DNA of 64,000 nt, taken from NCBI RefSeq assembly GCF_051020765.1, contig NC_134932.1, positions 13,144,001-13,208,000 on the forward strand. The letters run 5' to 3'. The position numbers and the translations under genes were made by a program. Under the pieces are notes generated by a model, which did no database searches, was not told where the DNA came from, and saw nothing but the letters and a program-made list of their open reading frames with translations. Of this stretch, positions 12,201-23,060 are shown one piece after another (positions within the stretch are counted from its first letter, which is position 1; each line of letters begins with the position of its first letter). The DNA comes from Lasioglossum baleicum (Eukaryota; Arthropoda; Insecta; Hymenoptera; Halictidae).

Positions 12201-15071
12201 GCGGGAAGAGAAGCAAATTTTAGCGAAAGCTTTGGACACCAAACTTCAATCTGTGTTTTCCTACGGGTTTCACCGGTATCTACAAATTTTTTAACGAACC
12301 AGAAAAAGATCGAATGCATGCATGAGAAAGGGTAAATATAACTGTGGATTTTGCGATTGACCTCATTAATTGGTAAAACTTCCACAGCTTCACCGACAGT
12401 TTCGGTAATCAGGCAAAATTTCGAAATTAAGAAGCAATTGCCAGACTTTCGGCAGAAATTGTATTTATCGTTCGCGGCCAAAGGGCGCGAATGCTTTTCA
12501 GCCCGTTTAATATCGAATAAAGTCACGACGTTTAATACGAAGAAAGTGCAATATGAATGACACGAGTGGAACGTAAAGTATGGAGAAATTGTGTGCGATC
12601 CCTCGTAACTTGTCCTTACGTTGGGACCACTCGAGGAAAGATAACGAGAGAAAGTAGCAGTGGGCACGAATCAAACTTTCGGACGCGAGGAAAAACCGAG
12701 CTAGATACAGCGAAATGACTGTATCATGTATTCGGGTTACCGTCGCTGACATAATTTCAGAAAGAAGCAAACAGAATCGGCGAACATTGAAAGTTATTAG
12801 CCGTTCGTTGCTAGTATGTGCGAGAATGATTTTCACAACTGAAAACCGCGGCGTGGAACACCAAGGAGACACGAATTGATAACAGCTGATAAAACGCGCC
12901 TCGTTCGAGCTATACTCGCGATTAGATCTACACCGGTTCGAAAAGTTTTCGAGGCGAAAAAAAACTTTGCAAGCTGGGCATTATATTGCATATAAAAAAT
13001 TGTTTATAACACAAAAGACAAGTTTCTTGTTTCAACATTAACGTGACGAAGTCGTGCAAAGATTCCATAGTATATAAATTGACCGATGTAAACAATCAGA
13101 GTAGCAATAGAATCCAACAGCACAATAAAGCTTGCAAAACAAAGAAAGTGATGTCACACAGCTCTGTTATCGCAGGTCAGCGAATGCATTACGTTTGGCA
13201 GCGAGAAACAGTGTAACTCTTTGCCAATAAAAACACGGGTAATGTATTATACTTCGACGATAAGAGCACGTTCCGAAGAAACGAAGGATTATCATCGTAC
13301 TGTTCCATTATCTTTTACGCCATTTTTACGACCGGCTCGTATTATTTCTCGCTATCGTGAAATAATAAAAAAGTGTCGCAATCATATCTAATGGCCTTCG
13401 CACACAATGAATTAACACTTCACTGTTCAAACATTTCAACTCGAATCCTTGAATGGCAAGCTAAATATTTTTTGATGCAGTGTATTTACCGAAGTTTCTT
13501 TTCAGCTCGGATCTTTTAAGTTTTTGATGAAAACCGATCAAAGTTTCGCGTAACCTACCCTGAGAAATTTAAGATCCAATTCGGAACAAGTTTAATCGAA
13601 CCCAGTCGCCATGATGGCGGTGCGAACGACGTCGAATTTCCCTCGAAATTGCCGGACTTCGCAACACCGTTTAATTGCTTGCGGAATTTTGCTAAATCAT
13701 TGACGCGACGCGAGCGACGCCGCGCGAGAATCCTCGCAGAGTTTCGCAATTTCGGTTTACCCTGTACTTTCGCGGAATCTTGCGACACGAATGTGTCACC
13801 GTTTATCTCGAGGCTAATCCAAAAGACCATGCGGAAATACTGTCGTATAAAAATAATCGCGATCGATTTTCTTTTAAAATCGAATAATTAATTTCGAAGG
13901 CAGAATCGTTAAAAATTTGGGATTCACCGCAAGGGACAGTAGGGATCGAAGTTGAACGGGTCGCAAAAATAGAACGGCGCGCGTCTTCGCGTCTCTTCTC
14001 CGCCTCCGCATGGATCTCACAACACTTTTCCTTTTTCTGTGGCCGCGGGGCGTCGGGTTTGTCGTTCAATTTCGGAGAGTCACTGCGAGAGATCTCGATC
14101 GTGGGACCAGAATTCAGAGGCTCGAAACCTCCAACGCGCACGCACGCGGCTAAATTTAATTTCTTTAAATTGCGCGCGGCGAAAACTGGCGACGCGGACG
14201 CCTATTGTTTTCCGTACACATCAAAAAATCGAGATCGCTATTTCACTTTGTCGTCGAAGAATGCTCCCAAAAATTCACGCTTCTCTGCAGTTGCGTTTCG
14301 ATAATGCAAAATAAAATACTTACTCATTAAATAACGATAATTACTCATTTCTCTTTAAACGAAGTATATGGTTTGAAGCAAACAAGCAGTCGCAAGAAAA
14401 TCTGTCGCCTCGTTCCAGCATATTAATTTGAATTTCACCCAGCGAAATAATCAAGCAAGGGGTCAAAGGACGCAGGCGCCAAGCACAAATCACGTTCCGG
14501 AGCGACGAGGATCAAGACACAGGGAACAGGTCGTGATTCATCATCGCGATGAGGCCGCATCATCGTCGAGACACCATCGCGACGTGATTATGATTAACGA
14601 CGTGGATGTTTGCGAAGGACAAGACCGTCCCCTGCTACAGTTCTTCCTTTTATGTCTCTCCCCCTGAGAGTTACCTGTCCCTCGTTTCACCCCTCACAAA
14701 AAAAAAGAGAAGTAAAGAATGATCGTTCAACCTGTTCCCAGGACCACGTCGCCTAATTAATTCCGAGCGGCCGGTCGACAAGCAGACGAGCTAACGAATC
14801 GACGTCGGAGGATGATGCTCTGCCATTGATGCTCTCGACGACAATCTGCTTTTATTAATTACGACACCGGTCACAGCACGACGATCACCCGGCGCTTGAC
14901 ACTATTCCAACTGGTATAGTTTCGTAATTATACTCTCTGTGAAACCGACGATCTCTCCGAGACGGGATCTTGATGTTGACAATTGAATTTGTTTAACAGA
15001 GATCGCATTTGTCACCAAATATTTCGGCGAGGTCCATTCCAGATTTGTTTGTGAACCGAGTTGGTTAATTA
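9263..15071. other. Non-coding stretch, no gene seen
   Basis: Open frames up to 175 codons (for example 11,637-12,164) show no domain, no biased codon use and no conserved motif, so I do not call them. One dispersed repeat copy is described separately at 12,226-12,300. A GC-rich patch lies at 13,600-14,200. Confidence 0.5.
12226..12300. repeat. Dispersed relative of the 9.1-kb direct repeat
   Basis: GAAAGCTTTGGACACCAAAC here matches GAAAGCTTTTGATACCAGAC at about 9,198. Both are followed by a similar spaced ACAAATTTTT stretch. The match is partial (about 60-75 bases) and diverged. It suggests an old interspersed repeat family and not a local duplication alone. Confidence 0.4.
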
Positions 15072-15445
15072 ATCAGGAAAATGTTCATTGAATTGTGAGT
15101 GGGGAAGAAGATGAATTACAATTGATTTGATTGGGCGCAATGGAGCGAACACAAGAGAAAAGGTTAATCGACGAATTATAAATGAAGTAAGGCATCAGAA
15201 AAATATTCATTGAACTCTTGATGACAGAAAAGATCAATTTAAATTGATTTTATTGGGTGAATTGGAGCGAAGACAAAACAAAATGGTTGATTGACGAATA
15301 CATATATATATACAATTGCATCCGAGTATCAGAAACATATCCATTGAACTTTCAACGAAGAAGAAGATCGATTAAATTCATATTTTGTCGTGGGAAATGG
15401 AACGCGATGATAAAAATATAATAGATTATTACAATAAAGAAAATT
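15072..15445. repeat. Three-copy degenerate tandem repeat, unit about 122-134 bp
   Basis: Units begin at about 15,072, 15,194 and 15,328, each with an ATCAGRAAAATRTTCATTGAA-like start. Each continues with an AAGAAGATGAATT-like stretch, then TTTGATTGGG or its variant, GGAGCGA or GGAACGCGA, and an AAAATGGTT-like end. Copy two to copy three includes a short TA run (15,302-15,311). Stops and shifted spacing between copies argue against coding. It may be a small satellite-like array. Confidence 0.65.
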
Positions 15446-17046
15446 TTCTGTTTGGAGTAATATTGAAGAAAATGTTTGGCCGTGGCTCTAGAATAAGAAT
15501 TGAGCAATCAGCATCTTGATACAAGCAGATCCGCGTCTGTAATATACATATGATCCGCAATTTCGCATAGATCTCCCAGGGAATGGAACAATGTGCGGAC
15601 AATTGATTCAACGACAAATCTCTACAAGAGATCCGTTCTTCCCTCCGGCTGGTAATAGATACACCCAACTGAGAAGATGAATTCCTCGGCCGAGGCATCA
15701 AGGAAATTGCTTGGCCAAAATGCCAGCTAGTCGTGGAACGCTGAGTCGGTGCCAAGAATTCGTGAAACTTAATTCGCCAGATCGAGAGGAAGACTCTACG
15801 TCGTCGTTCGTTGTTCGAATTTTCCGATTTTTAAAACCCCTTCAACCACCTATGAAATTTTTTAAAATCTTCTTGGACGATTTCCAAGACGGAGCTGCTC
15901 GATCGGTTCTCGATTCTTTGGACTCTCCTTGACCGATTTTTAAATCTTGAAAATCTCTTCCAATGATTTCCAATCTTTAACACTTAACAGGGGCTAATTA
16001 AAACTTACTCGAAACTTTTGGATTGCCTTACGATTTATTCGTCTCTATCTACAGTACGCCGCGCCGATGCATCGGCAATCGATCAGCTATTTAATTAATG
16101 GGTGAAAGCCCGCTTAATATGTCGCTCGCTTTCACGCAAGAAGATGACGCGGTAACCCGGAAATTTGAACCCCGCAGCTGTGAATACATACCAATTATTG
16201 ATACGGATCGTGTTCGGACAGGTGGTCTGCACGTTTCGATCTTGAGCAGATCTCTCTTTCCCGAACCCAAATTATGCTTCTCAAGTGAGTGGTAGGTGGC
16301 CTGACTAAATATACATACATATATCGTATACTTTTCTCTCGCCCGTGAATTAACGTCGATGTTCGAGGTCGCGTCCTTGGAGCGTCATTACGCGAGAACC
16401 GATGTGAGTCAATTTGCGCGAAAGTTCCAGCCGGGTGAAAGTCACGAAAGTCGATCGAAGAAATTGCAAAAATCGGATGGAGAGTCGCGGGACACACTGT
16501 CAATTAGGTCTCCGAGTTCTCGTGTTCACCAATTCCTGGCGACGAAATCGGAAGAGGATCGAGACTCGAAACATATTATGTCGGTCGGTGAGAGTTTAGA
16601 AATTTCATGACGATCGACGCGGTTTTTCAAATCGATCTGGCCAGTCCATTCGATATCAAGCCATAAACATTTTTAAACTGGTAGTTCATTAACAAGATCC
16701 AACTAGCCCGATGATCGAGGCAAAACATTCAGATCTGATGAGGATGTGGAAGAAAGTTTCGAAGCTTGAAGTTAATTGGAAAATATTCATTAAAACCATC
16801 CGAAGGATGCAGAAAATAAAAACGAATTTAGATCGTCTGATCAGGACTGTTAAGGCAAGGACCCTAGGAATAACTGTGTGGTACGGTCGGCCATCTGGAA
16901 GTTTTTTTAGTCATTTCTTTCTTAGCATCGAATCATTGCCATTGCCATTTCTTTGGTAGACCGGCCTGCAGCCAACATGTGGCACATAGGAACAGACACA
17001 ATTAGAAGGTTTCTTAACTTATGCATTCAATTTAGCTTCTCAGGTC
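15446..17046. other. Non-coding stretch, no gene seen
   Basis: No supported exon. Short open frames at 16,100-16,960 have no recognisable domains. Confidence 0.5.
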
Positions 17047-17049
17047 TAA

Positions 17050-17389
17050 CAAGGGAAGGACCCCAAGTGTCCGACTTCAATTTTGATAATTTTTTGTGCG
17101 ACGATGGTATATGGATCCCTAATGATGTCTGCAAAATATTAGGTGCAGTTACTCAATAGTTTCAAAGATATAAACAATTAAACTTTCATACCTTGTTGAT
17201 ATACCATGATTTGCAGCTCAAGTTTTCGAAGTTCCATTAGCCGTGTAAGCAGGTTGCGTGAAAGTTCAATTGTGTATATCTTTAAAACTATTGAGTAACT
17301 ACAGCTAATATTTTGCAGACATCATTAGGGATCCATATACCATCGTCTCACAAAAGATTATGAAAGTCGAAGTCGGGGTCCTTCCCTTG
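17050..17389. mobile_element. Palindromic MITE with TAA target duplication
   Basis: A 340-base element made almost entirely of two inverted arms (about 17,050-17,190 and 17,248-17,389) around a short spacer. Its outer ends are CAAGGGAAGGACCCC and the reverse complement. Direct TAA triplets flank it at 17,047-17,049 and 17,390-17,392. An internal block around GATGGTATATGGATCC is identical in both arms. A 3-bp TWA duplication is typical of PIF/Harbinger elements, so that assignment is offered cautiously; the terminal bases are not the classical Harbinger start. It has no coding capacity; the open frame that overlaps it reads through the arm by chance. Confidence 0.75.
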
Positions 17390-17561
17390 TAAGAGGTCGT
17401 ATCGTAAAGTCCCAGTGCCGAAGGTTCAGGTAGCAGGTAAGCATCTGGAAAACACAAGGGGGCCCGGACACCCCCGCTCTGCGCAGTAGACCTAGATGAG
17501 AAAGAACCACCAGCACAGTTTACAGTCCACATCAGTGGTGGTGTTTCGAGTACAGACGGCG

Positions 17562-18072
17562 CACAGTGGGACCTTTCGTCCAAATCGGAGACAAAATCAA
17601 AGAACTTTCGATAGAAATGAGGTAGAGCGATGAAATTTTTTAAAAATTAAAGCTGAAACTTTGCGGAATATGGGAAAAATAGGGAGATTATGGCACGAAC
17701 GTTATTTAATCTTGAGAAAATTCGTTAAACATGTAGAATTTCAAGAAATCGATTTTGCAATATCCTGAGGTCGTAGACAAATTTTGAGACCAGATTTGAA
17801 ATCAGCGTGAAAAAATCTACGGGAAATGAAGTACAGCATGTTCAAAAAAAAAATTTTCCCCGCATGGTATTGGAAAAACCACAATTTGCTTGAAATTGTG
17901 CAAGTTTAACGAATTTTCTCAACGTTAAAAAACGTTCTTACCATAATCTCCCTATTTTTCCCATATTCTGCAAAGTTTCAGCTTTAATTTATAAAAAATT
18001 TCATCGCTCTACCTCATTTCTATCGAAAGTTCTTTGATTTTGTCTCCGATTTGGACGAAAGGTCCCACTGTG
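17562..18072. mobile_element. Palindromic Transib-type MITE (CACAGTG ends, CGGCG duplication)
   Basis: A 511-base non-coding element. The first 81 bases of the left arm are identical to the reverse complement of the right arm, and similarity continues to about 190 bases. The ends read CACAGTGGGACC and GGTCCCACTGTG. Perfect 5-base direct repeats, CGGCG, flank it at 17,557-17,561 and 18,073-18,077. Transib transposons, the relatives of the RAG1 recombinase, are known for CAC(A/T)(A/G)TG-type termini and GC-rich 5-bp duplications of the CGNCG type, so the class fits well. Each arm also has ACAAAATCA starting 22 bases after the heptamer, close to the V(D)J nonamer ACAAAAACC. There is no transposase; it would depend on an autonomous element elsewhere. 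The high arm identity suggests recent activity or repair between arms. Confidence 0.8.
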
Positions 18073-18077
18073 CGGCG

Positions 18078-20869
18078 CGACTCTAATCTTCTCTTTTCGA
18101 GGGACAAATGAGCGAACAGGTAACCTTTCGGCACGCGTTTATCAACTTTCATTTTGCCGGGCACATGCATTCTTCGATGACCCGGGTTGCACCTTCCTCT
18201 GGTAGGGTGCTCACGGGTCGCTGCACGTGCAGACTACAACAGTCCGCTCGATTCCGCAACGAGACGGTATAGCCGGCAATTTGCGATCGATCTATCCCGG
18301 TGCGATCGAATCGGTGCCATCGAACCGAGAACCTTGACGATCCGCTCGCTTTGGACGGTTTCTCGCCTCATCTCGGTTCCGAGGCGATATAAATAGGTCA
18401 ATAGGAAATTGAGTGCGGCCTGCAGCAACGGTGACGCTTCCTCCGAGGTTCCGTTCCAAAATAAATCCGCTCTGGAGGATCAGTGCCGTAGGTCAAAGTC
18501 TCCTAAAGTGCCTCGCCCGTAGTTGTTATTAGTTGTTGCCGTTTCGGCCGAGCGATGAAATCTTCAAGCCTTTCCAGATGCACTCTGGAATATGTACTCG
18601 CGAAGACTGTCGGGTGGTCCGAACACTTCTCGATCTTCTCTTCATCATCCTCAAGTATTCATTCGAATTTCTCACTCACACACGCACAATTTGTTTCACG
18701 CGTTGGGGTTGGCAATAAATTACTGCAGTGGTTAATAAGATCGTAGAATGAAGAAAAAGTGCGACCTTCCGTGGAAAGAGAAGTGTGGAAACAGAAGAGA
18801 ATAGAGCCGGTGGAAAAGAAAGAGGAAGATGCACAGATAAGAGCTCGCAGTGAAGAAAGGAAGGGAATGCAAGAACGAAATCGGAGACGCAATAGAGGAA
18901 GCGATTGCGGAGTAGAAGGAAATTGTGACTTGACTTATAGCATCCTTCCAGGACATCGTCGTACCTGGCGTTGCATCGCCCAAGGAGAAATCCTGCTTGC
19001 ATGTGGCATTGTTCGAGCGCTACGCATTTCTACGCAGGCTTTTCCCTCGAAATGTAGCGCAACTGTTCACGCCTGGTCATTTGATACGCATTCCGCAGAG
19101 TTTCGCTGCTTGCATAAGCTTGGTTTGGTGAAGGATACGTCGGACGTGGGTCACATGCGACCCGGAAATGGCTGGGATCGAGCCAAGGAGTCGAGCTTTC
19201 GATTCTGTGTTCCAATTTTGCAAAAATTCCGAAGTTGAATTGAGCATCGATGTATGTATGTAGTGCCTTGGCAGTGAAACGTAACAACAGCAAAACAAGT
19301 TAACGATTCTATCGAATTGACTCAATTCTTATTGCAGAAGAAATTGTGTGAAACGACTTTCCTGAATCCGCGGAAGTTAATAAGCAAATTTCTGCGATAA
19401 AAATGCGCGGTTGCGGGAAATGCAGCTCGTTTAGCGCGCCGAGCCTAAAAAGTCGACCAGCTGCGGCCAGCCCTGACCAACATAGATCCAAGGAGATGAT
19501 AGTATTTTTTTTCTTTGCCCTGGGAATCGCGATGATAAAGCCGCGGAACAAGGAAGACCGTGATTTCAGCGAACGTGATACATAATCCACTCCCACTTCG
19601 CCTCTCTCGTGCACAGTCTCGCATCGTTACGTCAGAAGGAGCACATCCGCCAAGAAAAGAGACGTAAATATGCCACCTGCTGGTCCGTGCTTTATACCAT
19701 CTTTCCAAATCATCGTCAAGAATTACGATTCACTGCAGAAAAAAATGTAATCCGCCGGCTCGTAAACCACTCGGGCTATATAGTCCCCGGTGGTCCGGGC
19801 AATCAAAAATGAAATACGATTTAAGTATCTGTTTGATTGTTTCGGCACAGTAAAACCAGGATAATTTTAATGGATCCGGTGTAACGACCCTGCAAAATGA
19901 AATACTGTACTGGGCGACAAAAACGTTGGCACGCCTGCTAATCCCGGATTAATTATATGTATTATTCGAATTCATCAGCGGTGAATTAATGAATGATCAG
20001 CACAAATACCGAGAATTATCGATGTAATCGCCAGAATGTCTAATAACGATTGCTGATCGGTAGAATTTAATTGTATTTGATACAGAATGGAATGATTGTA
20101 TAGAGATTGGTTTTGCTGCAGGATGTTTGAAAGAGATCGCGTTCGACCAAGGTTTGAAAAATAAAATTTCCGTGCGGATAAACATAATGAGAAAGGGGTC
20201 CGGTGTATAGTTCTCATTGGACGGCGATGGTATGCGAGTGGGAGCGAACGCAACGCATCTCCGTGTTATTAGGACAAGGTCTCTAGCAACTTCCAATTTC
20301 TCCCGTAGAAGCTGCCAGGGACAATGACCTAGTAATAACAGTGAGAGAGCAGCGGAGAGTACCATATGCTGTTGGGCTGCAACCGGCACGAATTATATTA
20401 TCGGAACGATAATACTGGGAACGTTCGCAGACACGCTCGTCACTCTATCCACCTGTTCATTCAATTTTTCCGAATCGAATCGCCGCTTAAAATCAGATTT
20501 ATTATTCACAAAATGATCTAATCGACAGTTCTCAATTTTCTTTTAACCCCGAGCAACTGTGGGTCACTTGCGATCTATAATCATATTAAAGATGCACGTG
20601 CATTCATCCAAGCAATTGCATTTTTCCAACAGCAGTGAAAGTCTGTCCTCTTTACGGTATAGCGGTTGTTATTAGATGATGTTTTGTGTGTTTTGTGTCG
20701 ATAGATTTCGAATGGGTGGACAATTTTCTGTTGACCTTTTAGTATTTGAGAAAGAGATTATCTATTATTTATATTTTTAATATTTTGCACATTCTGACAA
20801 GAGCTTGTCTTTAGAACTACGTCAACCGTAAAGACTGTTGTAAAAGCAAACGATGATGAAAAAGGCTAT
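18078..20869. other. Non-coding stretch, no gene seen
   Basis: A purine-rich open frame at 18,759-19,238 has highly charged predicted residues but no domain, and it is matched by an equally long antisense frame. I do not call it. Nothing else stands out. Confidence 0.5.
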
Positions 20870-21100
20870 AATTGGCAAACACCGATTAATCAGGTGACAC
20901 ACAGAAATTATTTGGAAGATCCAAGAATATTGCGTCCCTATCTAATCGTTTATTTTTCGTAATCGAGGAAGGAATTGAACGGAGAAACTCTCCAGAGGAA
21001 GAGGGAAGAAATTGGTAAACAGCAAGTAATCAGGTGAAATTAATACAACGATCCAAGAATGCTGTACGCATTCCTATTTAATCTAACACCGATGTTAATC
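20870..21100. repeat. Two-copy degenerate direct repeat, period about 140 bp
   Basis: AATTGGCAAACACC then AATCAGGTGA and GATCCAAGAATATTG from about 20,870 are echoed by AATTGGTAAACAGC, AATCAGGTGAAA and GATCCAAGAATGCTG from about 21,010. Order and spacing are kept with small indels. It is an old tandem duplication in non-coding DNA. Confidence 0.6.
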
Positions 21101-21695
21101 TGGCAACGATAACGCGAATCGGCGTTGCGAAACGAACGACTGAACAACGCTATACATAATGTAATAGCAACAGCGAAAATATGAAACAAGCAAAAACAGT
21201 ACTACGCCGAGGAGAAACCATTGCTAATTGCTTGACGGAGTCCACTGTTCACGTATCCTAATTGCGGATTCCGGAACAAGAAACCTGTGCACACGCTCAG
21301 AATAGTACTTATACTGTGCTGTGGATATGTATGCGGCTACCGATCGCATCGCTTTTATCTATGATACTGTTCCTCTCATGCAATGGAACGTTGCGAATGC
21401 TTGCAGAAACTCCCATTCTATTTCTTTATCTTCGAATTATTATCGTAGTTTATGTTCGAACTGCAGCTTTTCTGCGTTTATGGTGAAATGAATGGATCGA
21501 ATGCAGACGAGTAAACACTTCGAAGAAATTGAAGTTACTGCTGCATTATTTATTAGCATTATATTTAAATGATTATGAAAAGAAATGTATGTACCGATCC
21601 TGTGTCTTGCAATTAATCCATAGAATTTTGATTTTTCATAAAAATTCGTAGTGAATGACCAACCAGCACCAAAATCAAGTATGTAACAAACTCAC
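21101..21695. other. Intron of the minus-strand kinase gene (5' part)
   Basis: The segment just below the kinase exon starts on the minus strand with the donor GTGAGTTTG at 21,695 downward. No acceptor-bounded kinase exon was found between here and position 1, so the intron probably exceeds 21 kb or the next exons are too short to recognise by eye. Confidence 0.6.
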
Positions 21696-23021
21696 CTTGA
21701 ACACCTCGGAGAAGAATCCAGCTCCGATCTTCTCCATGTAGAAGTCGTCTAATCTATTCAAGGACGCAACCGCATGCCTGAGAGCCTGACAGGAAGCGCC
21801 GGTCCTTCTCTTGGTCCCGGTGTCCTGAAAAGCGTCCCCGGGATACACGTTCATACTGTTGCACACGTTGCTCTCCATCTCGGTGGGTCTCCAAGGATCG
21901 CGACACTTTTCTCTGTCCTTGTACGTCCTAGGCGACGATAATTGCAATTCGGTAGGCAGATCCTGCGGCAGACAGGATATGCAGCTCTGCTGCAACGCGT
22001 CGCCGTTACACCTCCAGTCTTTCTGCACCGGGGAGTCCTCTCTACAACTTCTCTCGCAGCTGGAAGCCACGTTATCCTTCTCGAGATACACTTTCTTCTG
22101 ACAGGATTCACTGATCCGAGTTAACTCGATGTCCTCTTCTTCGTAAGATTCGTCGGCAGGCCTGGAAGATCTGGAAGCTTTGGTCACCATAGTGACCCTT
22201 TGAAGCTCCCTCGAACCACCTTGTTTCTTAGCCAACTTCGACGACGGCTCCCTGGAGCTCATGTCAGTGTTCAAATTGCTCAAACTTCTCGAGCACAGCA
22301 CCCTCTGCGACTTCGTGGTCGAGCTGATCGTCGCGCAACTCGTGGACTTGACGAAGCTAGGACAATTAGGGTTCGAGGAGCATTTGTGGATCGCCGGGCT
22401 AGTCGATAAGCTGATCTTCGCCAGCAGCACGTGGCCCCTTCCATGACAGCCTGTCTCCTTGGTAGGAAACTTGGAGCAGCTCTTCGAGGCTCGAGCGACC
22501 TCTGGCAACGGGGTCGACGGCTGAACACAGTTCCCAGGGGGACTGGACTCCTGGGAGCTGGCGTGCGGCTTATCGCCGATCGTGGGACCCTCGGAAGCCA
22601 CGCTCTCCTTGCTCCTCCTTATCGATTTATCCTCGAGCAGGTGGGAAGACGTCTCGTTTTCCTTCAATCTCCAGCCCTTCGGCTTGTCTTCTTTGATCGT
22701 AACTTCGCTCGAAGATCCGAGTATCTCTTTGACCCTCCTTGGCTTCTTGTCCTCGATGGACGGCGCGTCGAAGATCACGCCAGCAGGGTTATTGTTGTCC
22801 TTGGACCTCCAGGGTTTCGGTTTGCTCTCGTCGAGCAGGTGCGGCGCCTCGGAGACCACCTGGACGCTGTCCTTCGGCCTCCAAGGCTTCGACTTCTCCT
22901 CGCAGGTCCCACCAAGTGTCTCTTCCGCCGAGAAACAAGGCAGACACGTCGCACCCGCGGACTTGGTGCAGGTCTTGCAAGGTGGATCCGGTGTGTTTGA
23001 AGGTGGCACCTTGCCGAACAT
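21696..23021 (-). CDS. TESK-type dual-specificity kinase (center divider homologue), 5' coding exon, partial
   Basis: This 442-codon exon ends in [20 protein letters not shown]. That is the start of a TESK-family kinase domain: a glycine-rich loop [10 protein letters not shown] after an RLDDF lead, as in vertebrate TESK1/2 and the insect center divider gene. It stops exactly at a phase-0 donor (AAG then GTGAGT, at 21,696/21,695), so the catalytic lobe lies in later exons outside the window. TESK kinases phosphorylate cofilin and act on actin. The first in-frame ATG is at 23,021; the open frame continues 5' only through a TTG to a TGA, so an upstream non-coding exon joined at a pyrimidine-rich CAG site near 23,035 is also possible. 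The 420-residue leader is far longer than in vertebrates (under 60). It holds a CxxC-x7-CxxC pair (15-29) and five repeats with a [WR]RxK[DE] core (47-139). A later ATG before the kinase domain could be an alternative start. Confidence 0.8.
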
Positions 23022-23060
23022 ATTCGTCGTTATTAGATCAGCTGAGGCGGAGGATCCCAA

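Noticed and set aside
18759..19238. 159-codon highly charged open frame
   Set aside because: Starts without an ATG, comes from a purine-rich stretch, and has no recognisable domain or partner exon.
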